From Streptomyces fulvoviolaceus (lineage in GTDB: Bacteria; Actinomycetota; Actinomycetes; Streptomycetales; Streptomycetaceae), in the NCBI RefSeq assembly GCF_000718165.1, contig NZ_JOEY01000062.1:4268-68267 (forward strand): a stretch of DNA of 64,000 nucleotides. The letters are read 5' to 3'. The translations under genes and the position numbers were made by a program. Below the pieces are notes generated by a model. The model ran no database searches, was not told where the DNA came from, and worked only from the letters and a program-made list of their open reading frames with translations. Below, in pieces: positions 9,242-19,496 of the stretch; position 1 is the stretch's first letter; every line of letters begins with the position of its first letter.

Positions 9242-9772
9242 ATGGCACCCCGCAACGGCGCGCGCGGCCCCGCTGACGTGGCGTACGACCTCCGCTGGGC
9301 GCGGGACGTGCGGGACTCGGTGCGCTGCGCCGGCGTGCTGCTGGTCCTGCTGCTCCTGCTCGACCGGGGCACGGGCCGGCTCACGCTCTGGCGCGGCGCC
9401 CTGTGGGTCACCTTGGCGATGCTCCTCTTCCTCGCGCTGTGTCCCGCCCGCGTTCGGGCTGGCGAGGACTGGCTGTCCACGCGTCGGTTGCTGCGCGAGC
9501 GACGTGTCCGTACGGATCTGCTGGTGTCCGTCCGCTGCCTCGACGGCGTCTCCCAACGGCTCGTGCTGCGGGACGCGTTCGGTGGCCGGGTGGAGATCGA
9601 CCCCGAAGTGCTGGTGCGGAACCCGCCGTTGTGGTTCCGTCTGGAGGCGGGCGCCCAGAAGGCTGCGGCCGACGGCACGCTGCTGTGCGGGGCGACCGTG
9701 CTGCGCCTCCTCTCCCGGCGCATCGACCACGAGACCGCCCACGCCGTCTTCAAAGTCTCCGGACTGGAATGA
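9242..9772 (+). CDS. 176-residue membrane-anchored protein, paralogue of the 18918 gene
   Basis: Two N-terminal membrane helices (VLLVLLLLL and ALWVTLAMLLFLAL) are followed by a soluble domain of about 110 residues containing RTDLLVSVRCLDGVSQRLVL. The protein at 18918-19436 has the same architecture and matching motifs ([28 protein letters not shown]-like and a closing KVSGLE/RASGLS). The soluble part may be a PH-like fold, but I recognise no named family. ATG 9242 was preferred over the in-frame GTG 9164, which lies next to the TTGAC repeat. Divergent from the disrupted permease. Confidence 0.7.
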   Translation: MAPRNGARGPADVAYDLRWARDVRDSVRCAGVLLVLLLLLDRGTGRLTLWRGALWVTLAMLLFLALCPARVRAGEDWLSTRRLLRERRVRTDLLVSVRCLDGVSQRLVLRDAFGGRVEIDPEVLVRNPPLWFRLEAGAQKAAADGTLLCGATVLRLLSRRIDHETAHAVFKVSGLE

Positions 9773-9795
9773 CGCCCCCGGAGTCAGCTGGGAAT

Positions 9796-10581
9796 TCATC
9801 CCTTCCCGGCCGGCCCCGCAGTGTCCAGGGCCGCGCCCGTCTGATCCGCCAGGGTCACCGCGACCAGCCGGGCCTGGAGCGGCGGCACGGGTCCCGGGCC
9901 CGGGGTGAGCATGAACCGGCCGAGGTAGTGGCCGTTGCCGTACGCCCGCAACTCGACCTCGTCCTGCGCCCAGCCGCGCCCACCGGTCACGCTCCCGTCC
10001 TTGAGCAGGCGCGACGGCCGTCCCAGCAGCGTGCCGTACTCGAAGCGGCAGGCGTGCAGCCCCAGCACCTCGACGAGTTCGCCCCGGACGTGGTCGACAA
10101 CGGTGTCCGCCGAGTTGGCGGATCGGGCGAGGTCAGCCGTCCGGTGGATCCGGGCCAGATGGTCCGCATCGGTCACCGTGACGACCTCCAGACGGCGGGC
10201 ACGGGCGGCGAGTTGGGAGACGATCACACCGACGACCAGCAGTAGCACCGCCGTCTCGATGTCCGCAGACGCGGTGATGTCGAACGTCTCATACGGCCGG
10301 GTGAGGAAGAAGTCGAACCAGGCCGCCGCCGAGAGCGCCGCAACTACGCCCGCCGTACGGCTGCCCAGCGCGGCGATTGCGACGACCACGACCACGAGGA
10401 TCAGCGCCCCGTTCGTGTGTGACACGTCCGTGCGGAACGGAACGAGCGCGAGCGCCACCAGGAAGGGGACGAGCAGGCCCGCCGTCAGGGCGAGTTGGTC
10501 CGTCAGCGGCCGGACGCGCCTGGCGACGCGGGTGCCGCCCGTGCGGTGCGGCATCCGCCATGTGCCGGTTCCGATACTCAT
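9796..10581 (-). CDS. DUF4118-domain membrane protein, KdpD-like sensor without a kinase
   Basis: 261 residues. Four closely spaced membrane helices (LTAGLLVPFLVALALV, GALILVVVVVAIAAL and two more) with the segment AAWFDFFLTRPYETFDI, which matches the DUF4118 transmembrane sensor module of KdpD, then a C-terminal region of about 130 residues with no histidine-kinase motifs. It follows kdpD in the same direction by 10 bases and is probably cotranscribed with it. It may modulate KdpD or another kinase; this is inferred from context. Confidence 0.8.
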   Translation of the reverse strand: MSIGTGTWRMPHRTGGTRVARRVRPLTDQLALTAGLLVPFLVALALVPFRTDVSHTNGALILVVVVVAIAALGSRTAGVVAALSAAAWFDFFLTRPYETFDITASADIETAVLLLVVGVIVSQLAARARRLEVVTVTDADHLARIHRTADLARSANSADTVVDHVRGELVEVLGLHACRFEYGTLLGRPSRLLKDGSVTGGRGWAQDEVELRAYGNGHYLGRFMLTPGPGPVPPLQARLVAVTLADQTGAALDTAGPAGKG

Positions 10582-10591
10582 CAGGCATCTC

Positions 10592-13107
10592 CTACGCTCT
10601 GCGCACCACAGGGTGCGGGCTCTGCGCCGGTTGCGTCATCCCGGCCTGTTCCGCGCAGGGCAGCGACACGACCATCGTCAGGCCGCCGCCCGGGGTGTCC
10701 TCGGGGGTGAGGGTGCCGTTCATCGCCTCGGTCAGGCCCCGGGCGAGGGCGAGCCCGAGGCCGAGACCGGTGGTGTTGTCGGTGTCCCCGAGCCGCTGGA
10801 ACGGCTCGAAGAGCCGCTCCCGGCCGTCGGCGGGAAGGCCGGGCCCCCGATCGACGACCCGCAGCTCCACGCGTCCCGCCAGGGCGCTGGCGGTGACCAG
10901 CACCCTCTGCCCGGGCGGCGTGTGCCGGGCCGCGTTGCCGACCAGGTTGGCGACGACGCGCTCCAGCAACGGCGGATCGGCCAGCACCGCCGGGACCTGT
11001 TCCACATCCCGCGCCTCGGCCACCGGCACGTCCGCGAGCGCCGTCGGGAGCACCTCCTCCAGGGTCGTGGCCCGCAGGTTCAACGTGAGGACGCCGGCTT
11101 CCAAGCGGCTGAGGTCGAGGAGGTTCTCGACCAAGCGGCTGAGCTTGGCCATGGACTCGTCGGCGGTGGCGAGGAGTTCGTCGCGGTCCTCCGGGGTGAA
11201 CTCCACGTCCCGGCTGCGCAGCGACGTGACAGCCGCCCAGCCGGCGGCGAGCGGGGTGCGCAGGTCGTGTCCGACGGCCCGCAGCAGCGCCGTACGCATC
11301 CGGTCGGCGGCCTTCACGGGCTCCACCTCGGCCGCCGCCTCGGCCAGCCGGGCCCGCTCGACGGCGGACCCCACGTGCGCGGCGAACGCGGCGAGCACCC
11401 GGCGCTCGGAGGAGGACAGCGTGCGCCCTTGCAGCAGCAGATACGCGCCGGGACCGGCGGGCACAGCGGTGGCGCCCTCGGCGCCCTCGGCGTCGGGTGG
11501 TTCGTCGACGAGTTCCGCCGAGTCCATGCCGAAGGTCTCGCGGGTACGTTCCAGCAGAGCCGGAATGGTCGCGCCGCCGCGCACGATGCTGCCGGCCAGC
11601 GACGACATGGTCTCGGCCTCTGCGGTGGCCCGGGCCGAGCGGCGGGACAGCCGCAGCGAGCGGTCGACGACGGCGGCCACCGTGACGGCCACCACCGCGA
11701 ACACCCCGAGCGCGAGAAGCGCGTTGGGGTCCTCGAGCGTGAACGCGCCGATGGGCGGGATGAACCAGTAGTTCAGCAGCAGGGACGCCGTCACCGACGC
11801 GATCAGCGCCGACACGACCCGCCTATGCAGGCCACCCCCACCACCGCGAGAAGGAACAGCAGCGCCTCGCTCGTCAGGTTCACCGTGCCCCGCACCTGTG
11901 CGAGGACGACCGTCAGCAGCACCGGCAGCACCAGCCCTGCCACCGGCCCCGCGATCAGCCGGGCGGTGGACAGGGTGCGACGGCGGGACGGCAGCAGGGT
12001 GCCGCGCCCGGCGCGCTCGTGGGTGACCCGGTGGACGTCGATGTCCCCGGACAGCTCGGTCACGGTCTCCCCCGTGCCGGGTCCGGTCAGGAACCGCTCG
12101 AGCCGGCCCCGGCGGCTGGTGCCCAGCACCAGCTGGGTGGCGTTCTCGGCGCGGGCGAACTCCACCAGCGTGGTGGCGACGCCGTCCCCGACGACGGAGT
12201 GGTAGCTGCCCCCGAGGTCCTCCACCAGCCGCCGCTGCCGGGCCAGCGAGGCGTGCGAGACACCGGCGGCCAGGCCGTCGCTGCTGGCCACGTGCACGGC
12301 GAGCAGGTCGCCCCCGGCCGACCGGGCGGCGATGCGGGCGGCCCGCCGGACGAGCGTGTCCCCCTCCGGCCCGCCCGTCAGCGCGACGACCACCCGCTCC
12401 CGGGTCTCCCACACGCCGCCGATGGAGTGCTCCGCGCGGTAGGTCTGGAGCGCTTCGTCGACCCGGTCCGCCACCCACAGCAGGGCCAGTTGCCGCAGCG
12501 CGGTCAGATTGCCGGGCCGGAAGTAGTTCGCGAGGGCCGCGTCGACCTTCTCGGGCGCGTAGACGTTGCCGTGGGCCATGCGGCGCCGCAGGCCCTCCGG
12601 GGGCATGTCCACCAGCTCGACCTGATGGGCCCGCCGGACGACGTCGTCGGGCACCGTCTCATGCTGCGGCACCCCGGTGATCTTCTCCACCACGTCGTTG
12701 AGGGAGGCCAGGTGCTGGATGTTCAGCGCCGTGACGACGTCGATTCCGGCGGCGAGCAGCACCTCGATGTCCTGCCAGCGCTTGGCGTTGCGGCCGTCAC
12801 CGGGGACGTTGCTGTGGGCGAACTCGTCGACGATCGCCACCTGCGGGCGGCGGGCCAATACCGCGGCGAGGTCCATCTCCTCGAACCGCCCGCCGCGGTA
12901 GCGGCAGCGGGCGCGGGGAACGGCCTCCAGGCCGTCCAGCATCGCCTCAGTGCGCGGCCGGCCGTGGCACTCGGCGAAGCCGACCACGACCTCCGCACCA
13001 CGGGCAGCCCGGCGCCGCCCCTCGTCGAGCATCCGGTAGGTCTTGCCCACCCCCGGGGCCGCCCCGAGGTAGACCTTCAGCCGTCCCGGCCGTACGTCAC
13101 CACTCAT
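10592..13107 (-). pseudogene. kdpD: KdpD sensor histidine kinase, interrupted by a one-base frameshift
   Basis: Membrane sensor kinase that controls kdp expression through KdpE. The N-terminal frame (13107 to 11803) has the KdpD Walker A GAAPGVGKTYRML, the FAECHGRPRT segment, a universal-stress-like domain and the first membrane helices, then stops shortly after VVGVACIGG. The C-terminal frame resumes as RRVVSALIASVTASLLLNYWF and carries the H-box VGHDLRTPLA, N-box NLVGNAARHTPPG and GLGLGLAL, ending at 10592. Adding one G to the GGG run at 11818-11820 restores a single frame. It is either a genuine lesion or a homopolymer sequencing error. Confidence 0.88.
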
Positions 13108-13234
13108 CTCCGCCGACGCGCTCCGCTCACTGGCTCAACTCCCTCGGGAGGCGGGTCATTTCTCTCTACCGAAGCGCTTCCGGTGACCGCCCGGGGCGGT
13201 TGTTAGCGCTTCCTTGGCGCCGATCACCGGGAAC

Positions 13235-13250
13235 TTGACACTGCCTTGAC
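13235..13250. promoter_or_regulatory. 11-bp TTGAC direct repeat between kdpD and the antiporter
   Basis: TTGACACTGCC followed by TTGACATCC places two perfect TTGAC half-sites 11 bp apart in the divergent gap between kdpD (start 13107) and the antiporter gene (start 13348). Same spacing as the other sites in this island. Confidence 0.5.
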
Positions 13251-13347
13251 ATCCCTTGGCCGGATAGGGTGATGGCGGTGTGCCGGGAAGTCTGGTCGGC
13301 CGGGGAGCCACGGTGGCTCTCCGCGAGGCTTCCCGGGGACGGTCGGC

Positions 13348-14913
13348 ATGCGCAGTGTGGGTACGGTTCTGGCACTGGTCGTCCTGGCCACCCTCGTGGC
13401 GACCTTCGCCCGCCGGTGGCGCATTCCCGCGCCTTCCCTGCTCGTCGTCGCCGGCCTCGTCGTGGCACTGCTGCCGGGCACCCCGGAGATCGAGATCAGC
13501 CCGGAGACCATCGGCTTGGTCGTGCTGCCTCCGCTGCTGTACGCCAGCGCCGAGGAACTGTCCTGGCGTGAGCTGCGTGCGGTGTGGAAGCCGGTCGGGA
13601 TCCTCGCGATCGGCCTGGTACTGGCCTCGGCGGCGGCCGTCGGCTGGGTGGCCTCGCTGGTCACTCCCCTGTCATGGCAGATGGCTGTCGTGCTCGGCGC
13701 GATCCTCGCCAGCACCGACCCGGTCGCGGTCACGGCCCTGGGCCGGCGGCTCGCGCTGCCGCCGAAGGTCCAGATGCTGGTGCAGGCGGAGAGCCTGTTC
13801 AACGACGCGACCTCGCTCGTCCTGTACCGCGTGGCGGTGAGCGTCGCCGTGGCCGCCGCGGCGGCGAACTGGGGCTCCGTGGGCGGCGAGTTCCTGCTGC
13901 TGGCCGGCGGCGGCACGCTCATCGGCGCCGCCGTGGCCGCAGTGGTCACGCTGATCCGCCGCCGCACCGAGGACCCGGTCCTGGAGACCGTGATCGCCCT
14001 GGTCACGCCATACGCCGCCTACGTCCTCGCGGAGGCGGCGCACGCCTCCGGCGTCACCTCGGTCGTGGTCGCGGGGGTCGTCCTGGGCGGGCGCGGCGAC
14101 CGGCTCACCAATGCGCGCATACGCCTTCAACTGCACGCCGTGTACGGCACAGTGGTGTTCCTGCTGGAGAGCGTGGTGTTCTCCCTCATCGGTCTGGCTC
14201 TGCCCGCGCAGGTTCAGGCGCTGGACGACGGCGACCGGGCCTGGCCGCTGTACGCGCTGGCCGTGGCGGTCACGCTGATCGCCGCACGGCTCATGTGGCT
14301 GGCGCCGCTGTCGGCCGTGGTCCAGCGCAAGGGCGGCATCCAGCGCATGAACTGGCGGGTCCCGCTGGTGCTGACCTGGGCCGGCACCCGGGGGGTCGTG
14401 CCGCTGGCGGCGGCCCTGTCCATCCCCGAGACCACGAAGGCGGGCGCAGCGCTGGCGGACCGCCCCCTGGTCCTCGTCCTGACCACATCGGTCGTGGTCG
14501 TCACCCTCGTCGTCCAGGGCTTCACTCTCGCTCCCGTCGTGCGCCGCTCCGGCATCGCTCTGGAGCCCGACCACACCGAGCGCGAGGAAGCCTCCGCCCG
14601 TTGCCGCCTGGCCGACGCGGGCATCCGCCGTCTGGAGGAGCTCTCGGAGCTCGAAGCCGTACCGGACGTCGTCCTCGACCGCCTCCGCCGGGGCCTCACC
14701 GCCCGCCTCGACGATGCCCGCGACCGCCTCGCCGACGACAACAGCACGGCCGAATCCGCCGACCTCGTCTACCGCCAGCTGCGCCGCGACCTGATCGCAG
14801 TGGAATCGATGGAACTGCAGCGCCTCTACGACGACCACGCCATCGGCGACACGACGCGGCGAAGGCTCCAGCGCTCCCTGGACCTTGAGGAGGCACGGCT
14901 AGCGGACGTCTGA
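13348..14913 (+). CDS. CPA1-family Na+(K+)/H+ antiporter
   Basis: 521 residues with about 12 membrane helices, then a cytoplasmic C-terminal tail of about 120 residues rich in charged helices. Signature elements of CPA1 exchangers are present: ASTDPVAVTALGRR and ESLFNDATSLVLY with the conserved ND-type acidic pair in the ion path, and TWAGTRGVVPLAAALSIP. It exchanges monovalent cations for protons across the membrane and so belongs with the K+ genes. It is divergent from kdpD across a TTGAC repeat. Which cation is exported cannot be told. Confidence 0.9.
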   Translation: MRSVGTVLALVVLATLVATFARRWRIPAPSLLVVAGLVVALLPGTPEIEISPETIGLVVLPPLLYASAEELSWRELRAVWKPVGILAIGLVLASAAAVGWVASLVTPLSWQMAVVLGAILASTDPVAVTALGRRLALPPKVQMLVQAESLFNDATSLVLYRVAVSVAVAAAAANWGSVGGEFLLLAGGGTLIGAAVAAVVTLIRRRTEDPVLETVIALVTPYAAYVLAEAAHASGVTSVVVAGVVLGGRGDRLTNARIRLQLHAVYGTVVFLLESVVFSLIGLALPAQVQALDDGDRAWPLYALAVAVTLIAARLMWLAPLSAVVQRKGGIQRMNWRVPLVLTWAGTRGVVPLAAALSIPETTKAGAALADRPLVLVLTTSVVVVTLVVQGFTLAPVVRRSGIALEPDHTEREEASARCRLADAGIRRLEELSELEAVPDVVLDRLRRGLTARLDDARDRLADDNSTAESADLVYRQLRRDLIAVESMELQRLYDDHAIGDTTRRRLQRSLDLEEARLADV

Positions 14914-14920
14914 GCGGCGC

Positions 14921-16534
14921 TCAGCGGAACTCGGCCAGCCGGGGCCGCAGTCCGAGTGCGGTCAGCAGCATCGCGGCGAGCAGCAGCCCGCCCGCCCATG
15001 GCAGCAGCCCGCCCACCGCCGACCGGCCTGCCCGCACGGACGCCGTGAAGTGGGCCCGGTTGATGTCCGTCACCTTGTCCAGCGCGGCCATCCACGCCCC
15101 GAAGTGCGCGTTGGACGTGCCGGGCTCCCAGCCCATGCAGAACTCCACGGCCTCCCGCTCCTTCCCCGCCGCCAGCAGCGCCCGGATCTTCCGGTCGTCG
15201 CGCTGGTAGACGGCGTACGTCTCCACCGTCCTCTCGGCCGCCGCCCGCTCACCGGGGAAGGTGATGTTGTCGAGCTCGCGCCGGAACTCGCCGGTGAAGC
15301 GCAGGTCCTCGTGGTCGGACTCGTACGCCTGCCAGGTGGTGGCGAGTCCGGCGTCGTACGTGGCGAGGTTCGCACCCTGGATGCCGTACAGCTCCTGCGA
15401 CTTGGCCAGGAACGAGTCCGCGTACCGGTCGCGGCGCTGCGGGTCGAGGAGATAGCGGCTCTCGTCGGCGTTGGCGTCGTAGGAGATGGCCCTGGCGCTC
15501 GAGAGCGCGACGACGGAGTCGAAGGCGTCGCGGCGCGCGCCCCGCAGGTGCTCGGCGGAGGCGGACAGCATCTGCGCGCCAAGGATCACCGCGAGCAGGG
15601 TGCAGACGGTGGCGGCCAGCACGCCCGGGTTGAGGATCCGCCGGAAGCGGCGGGCCAGGTACCACTGCAGGACGCCGAGCACGGCGAGCAGCAGGGCCCC
15701 GAGGGCAAGGGCCGCCGTCAGTTGGTCAGAGACCGTGGAGCGGGCGGCCGTGTACTCGGCTTCGAAGGCACGGTCGTTGGAGGACACCAATGTGCGCGAG
15801 GCGGGCAGGAGCCGGCTCTGCAGGAGGTCCGTCGCCTGGCGGTAGTCGACCAGGGCCGATGCCTTGCCGCCGCTGCGGTCGTCGTTCGCCAGGGCGCGGC
15901 CGATCAGTTCCTGGTACTCGGCGAAGTCGTCGGTGAGGGACTCGACCGTCTTCTCGTCGGCCCGGTCCCCCTGCGCCGCGACGGCCAGCGTCCGCAGGTC
16001 ATGACCGATCTCGCGCCGCGCATCGCCGTAGAAGCCGACCGCCTTCCCGTACGGCGTCAGTAGACGCCCCTTCCCCGCGTCCCCGCCGGACAACAGGATG
16101 TTGGCGGCCTGCGCGTCCATGTCGTTGAGGGCGAGGTCGAGGTCGGCGGCGCTGGTCGTGCGGAGTGCGTCCCGGTCGGCCACGCTGCCCCAGGCGCCGT
16201 TCGCGGCGAGCCCGGCAACGAGCAGCAGCACGGCCAGGGCTGCGGTGAGCGAGACCGTGGCCGCGCGCAGGAGGCGCAGCCGTGCGGGCACGGTGGCCCA
16301 GAAACGGCGGCGCAGAGCGGCCCGCGCGGCCACGGCCCGCTGCCTGAGGCGGGGTCCCGGACCCGGATCGCCCGTCCGAGGCCCGCTTGGTCGCCGTGGT
16401 CCGGGGCCGCCTCCCTGCGGGACGACCGCCGGTGGCCGATCCGGCCTTTCACCCGCCCCCGGCTGGAATGTCCCCGCTGTACCGGCCGTGATCGTCACGG
16501 TGCCCCCAACATCACGCCACGGGCGGTCACCCAC
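14921..16534 (-). CDS. Large membrane protein with two extracytoplasmic helical domains, unknown function
   Basis: 537 residues. A basic, proline-rich N-terminus is followed by a membrane helix (AALAVLLLVAGLAA), an extracytoplasmic helical domain, a pair of central helices (ALALGALLLAVLGVL and AATVCTLLAVILGA), a second helical domain and a final helix near the C-terminus. The helical domains resemble four-helix sensor bundles, but no HAMP, kinase or signalling domain follows. Convergent with the antiporter, 7 bases apart. The start is uncertain; GTG 16501 is an alternative to GTG 16534. Confidence 0.7.
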   Translation of the reverse strand: MGDRPWRDVGGTVTITAGTAGTFQPGAGERPDRPPAVVPQGGGPGPRRPSGPRTGDPGPGPRLRQRAVAARAALRRRFWATVPARLRLLRAATVSLTAALAVLLLVAGLAANGAWGSVADRDALRTTSAADLDLALNDMDAQAANILLSGGDAGKGRLLTPYGKAVGFYGDARREIGHDLRTLAVAAQGDRADEKTVESLTDDFAEYQELIGRALANDDRSGGKASALVDYRQATDLLQSRLLPASRTLVSSNDRAFEAEYTAARSTVSDQLTAALALGALLLAVLGVLQWYLARRFRRILNPGVLAATVCTLLAVILGAQMLSASAEHLRGARRDAFDSVVALSSARAISYDANADESRYLLDPQRRDRYADSFLAKSQELYGIQGANLATYDAGLATTWQAYESDHEDLRFTGEFRRELDNITFPGERAAAERTVETYAVYQRDDRKIRALLAAGKEREAVEFCMGWEPGTSNAHFGAWMAALDKVTDINRAHFTASVRAGRSAVGGLLPWAGGLLLAAMLLTALGLRPRLAEFR

Positions 16535-16583
16535 CCCCGATGCCGATCAGTCTGCGACCGAATCCGGCCATCAACGGCCGACG

Positions 16584-16858
16584 TTGACGCTCTCCTGATG
16601 GCTTCCCAGGTCGGTTTGACGGGACTTTGACGGCGGGGTCGAGTCCGCATACGGAAGGGTGCATCTGGACCCGTCCCGGGCGGTCATCGAGCATCCGGTG
16701 GTCGACATCGAGCTGACGGTTGAAGATCCGCCACGCGCGGCGTTGAGGCTCATCCGCTGGAGACCTCCATACGGCCCAACCCTCACCCGCACCACCGAAA
16801 CACCCACTCCTCGATGTGCCACCGGCGATCTCGCGGCCGGTCTTAACGCAACCCTGAC
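16584..16858. promoter_or_regulatory. Three 11-bp direct repeats in the 437-bp gap before the second permease
   Basis: Pairs with 11-bp spacing occur at 16584 (TTGAC then CTGAT), 16616 (TTGAC then TTGAC) and 16843 (TTAAC then CTGAC). No coding region is apparent in the gap 16535-16971. The third pair is about 115 bp upstream of the permease start and could act directly on it; the first two are nearer the start of the leftward gene. Confidence 0.5.
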
Positions 16859-16971
16859 GCGAACGTGTGATCCAGCCCTCGGCCTTCACGTCACGCTCTG
16901 CATACGCTGATGCCGCCGTCCGCGTGATGGCCGTAGCCCCACGCTGAGCCGCACCCCAGGAGAGCACGCCG

Positions 16972-18921
16972 ATGGCCGTCACCGAACACCCGCCGCCGAG
17001 CCGTCTGCGGACGTGGATGCTTCAGGGCCTGTCCGACATGGGCAAGGGCGGCGGCCACACGGGCCCGCACGCCGAGCCCGAGCCTCCGCACAAGGGCCAG
17101 CGCTGGTACCGGGTGATGTGCCTGACCGGCGTCGACTACTTCTCCACCCTCGGCTACCAGCCGGGTATCGCCGCCCTCGCGGCGGGCCTGCTCTCCCCGA
17201 TCGCGACCATCGTGCTCGTCATAGTCACCCTGGCCGGCGCCCTGCCGGTCTACCGACGGGTGGCCGAGGAGAGCCCGCACGGCGAAGGCTCGATCGCGAT
17301 GCTGGAGCGGCTGCTGTCCTTCTGGAAGGGCAAGCTGTTCGTCCTGACCCTGCTGGGCTTCGCCGCCACCGACTTCCTGATCACCATCACGCTCTCGGCG
17401 GCGGACGCCTCGACCCACCTGGTCGAGAACCCGCACCTGGAAAGCGCCCTGCACGACAAGCAGATGATCGTCACTCTGATCCTCGTGGCGCTGCTCGGCG
17501 CGGTCTTCCTCAAGGGTTTCCTGGAGGCGATCGGCGTCGCCGTCGTCCTGGTGGGCGTCTATCTCACGCTGAACGTCGTGGTGGTCATCGTCGGCGTGTG
17601 GCACGTCGCCACCGCCGGCCACGTGATCACCGACTGGTCCAGCGCACTGACCGCCGAGCACGGCAACGTCTTCGCCATGGTCGGCGTGGCGCTGCTGGTC
17701 TTCCCCAAGCTGGCGCTCGGCCTGTCCGGCTTCGAGACCGGCGTCGCGGTCATGCCGCACGTGAAGGGCGACGACGGCGACACGGAGGAGCACCCCCGGG
17801 GCCGTATCCGCGACACCAAGAAACTACTGACGGCCGCCGCTCTCATCATGAGCGTCTTCCTGATCGCCACCAGCTTCATCACCACCCTCCTCATCCCGGA
17901 GAAGGAGTTCGAGTCCGGCGGCCAGGCCAACGGACGCGCCCTCGCGTTCCTCGCCCACGAGTACCTGGGTGGCACCTTCGGCACGGTCTACGACGTGTCG
18001 ACGATCGCGATCCTGTGGTTCGCGGGCGCCTCCGCGATGGCCGGCCTGCTGAACCTGATGCCGCGCTACCTGCCCCGCTACGGCATGGCCCCGCACTGGG
18101 CACGGGCCGTCCGCCCGATGGTCATCGTCTTCACGCTCATCGGCTTCCTCGTCACGTGGATCTTCGACGCGGACGTGGACGCGCAGGGCGGCGCCTACGC
18201 CACCGGCGTGCTGGTTCTGATCAGCTCGGCGGCGATCGCGGTGACCATCGCCGCCCGCAAGGCCGGCCAGCGGAACTGGACGATCGGCTTCGCCGTCATC
18301 TCGGCGGTGTTCCTCTACGTCACCGTCGCGAACGTCATCGAACGCCCCGACGGCGTCAAGATCGGCGCCTGCTTCATCGCCGGCATCATCCTGGTCTCCC
18401 TGCTCTCCCGCCTGGCCCGCGCCTTCGAGCTCCGCGTCACGAGCGTGACACTGGACGACATGGCGGAACGATTCGTCCGGGACATGGCCAGCCGGAAGAT
18501 GCGGTTCATCGCCAACGAGCCCGACCAGCGCGACAAGGCCGAATACCGCGACAAGATCGAACAGATCCGGGCCGACAACGACATGCCGGAGCAGGAGGAC
18601 TTCGTCTTCGTCGAGGTGACGCTGACGGATCCCTCCGAGTTCGAGGCGGGCCTGACGGTACGCGGCGAGGTCCTGCACAACCGCTACCGCGTGCTGACCC
18701 TGGAGTCCGCCTCCATCCCCAACGCCCTCGCCGCGCTGCTCCTCCACGCCCGCGACGAGACGGGTTGCATCCCGCACATCTACTTCGAGTGGACCGAGGG
18801 CAACCCCTTCGCCAACTTCCTCCGCTTCTTCCTCTTCGGCCAGGGCGAGGTCGCCCCGGTCACCCGAGACCGTCAGCGACAGTCCCCGGGCCCGCACAGC
18901 CGCCTAGCGTCAGCGACATGA
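16972..18921 (+). CDS. APC-superfamily permease, probable cation or amino-acid transporter
   Basis: 649 residues with about 12 membrane helices and a C-terminal soluble domain of roughly 150 residues. The start region [20 protein letters not shown] carries the APC first-helix signature. ATG 16972 follows AGGAGAG. The surrounding K+ genes, the similar overall plan to KimA-type proteins and the upstream direct repeats suggest K+ transport, but amino-acid transport is not excluded. Its TGA overlaps the ATG of the next gene (ATGA), so the two are cotranslated. It looks intact, unlike the permease at 3931-9015. Confidence 0.85.
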   Translation: MAVTEHPPPSRLRTWMLQGLSDMGKGGGHTGPHAEPEPPHKGQRWYRVMCLTGVDYFSTLGYQPGIAALAAGLLSPIATIVLVIVTLAGALPVYRRVAEESPHGEGSIAMLERLLSFWKGKLFVLTLLGFAATDFLITITLSAADASTHLVENPHLESALHDKQMIVTLILVALLGAVFLKGFLEAIGVAVVLVGVYLTLNVVVVIVGVWHVATAGHVITDWSSALTAEHGNVFAMVGVALLVFPKLALGLSGFETGVAVMPHVKGDDGDTEEHPRGRIRDTKKLLTAAALIMSVFLIATSFITTLLIPEKEFESGGQANGRALAFLAHEYLGGTFGTVYDVSTIAILWFAGASAMAGLLNLMPRYLPRYGMAPHWARAVRPMVIVFTLIGFLVTWIFDADVDAQGGAYATGVLVLISSAAIAVTIAARKAGQRNWTIGFAVISAVFLYVTVANVIERPDGVKIGACFIAGIILVSLLSRLARAFELRVTSVTLDDMAERFVRDMASRKMRFIANEPDQRDKAEYRDKIEQIRADNDMPEQEDFVFVEVTLTDPSEFEAGLTVRGEVLHNRYRVLTLESASIPNALAALLLHARDETGCIPHIYFEWTEGNPFANFLRFFLFGQGEVAPVTRDRQRQSPGPHSRLASAT

Positions 18922-19436
18922 CGCAGATGGCCCCTTGGGCCCCGGTCGGCGACCGCCACTGGCGCGGCAGCGCCCGGCTGGCGGCGACCTGCGCCCTGGT
19001 GTTCTGCGCCCTTTCCCTGCTCGTGGACTGGGACGCGGGCAGCCTGACGCTCCTGCGAGCTCTGCTGTGGCTGACCCTGTCCGCCGCCGTCTTCGCCGTC
19101 CTGCTCCCACCCCGGGTGACCGCGGGCCCCAGCTGGCTCACGGTACACACGCCCTGGCGCAGACACATCGTGCGTACGGACGCGCTGGTGGCCGTACGGC
19201 AGCACGGCGGCGTCTCCTCGCACCTGGTCCTGCGCGACGCCCACGGCGGGCGCCTGGAACTCGACCCCCGCGTCCTCGCCGCCAACCCCCTGATCTGGCA
19301 CGAGCTCGACACCGGAGTCCACCGCTCCGTCGAACGCGGCACGCTCCGCCAAGGCGCGGAAGTCCTGGCACAGCTCGGCCACCGGATCGACGACGAGACC
19401 ACGCGAGCGGTCCTGAGGGCGTCCGGGCTTTCCTGA
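18918..19436 (+). CDS. 172-residue membrane-anchored protein, paralogue of the 9242 gene
   Basis: Same plan as 9242-9772: two membrane helices ([14 protein letters not shown] and [15 protein letters not shown]) then a soluble domain with [26 protein letters not shown]. It is translationally coupled by ATGA to the permease gene, which suggests a partner or regulatory role for that transporter; the 9242 copy likewise sits beside a permease. No family name is recognised. Confidence 0.75.
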   Translation: MTQMAPWAPVGDRHWRGSARLAATCALVFCALSLLVDWDAGSLTLLRALLWLTLSAAVFAVLLPPRVTAGPSWLTVHTPWRRHIVRTDALVAVRQHGGVSSHLVLRDAHGGRLELDPRVLAANPLIWHELDTGVHRSVERGTLRQGAEVLAQLGHRIDDETTRAVLRASGLS

Positions 19437-19448
19437 CGCCCGACTGAG

Positions 19449-19490
19449 ATGACACAAATAATTGTCATCCCGGTTGAAGGTGATACCTTC
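19449..19490. promoter_or_regulatory. Two palindromes at the start of the GbsR/MarR-type gene
   Basis: ATGACACAAATAATTGTCAT (19449-19468) has ATGACA/TGTCAT arms around an AT-rich centre, and GAAGGTGATACCTTC (19477-19491) has GAAGGT/ACCTTC arms. They sit just ahead of GTG 19497, a likely place for self-repression. AT-rich sequence is exceptional in this region. Confidence 0.5.
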
Positions 19491-19496
19491 GAAAGC

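Noticed and set aside
10592..13107. Programmed ribosomal frameshift in kdpD
   Set aside because: No slippery heptamer or downstream stimulator is evident at GGCGGGTCG, and KdpD is normally one frame. A mutation or sequence error is simpler.
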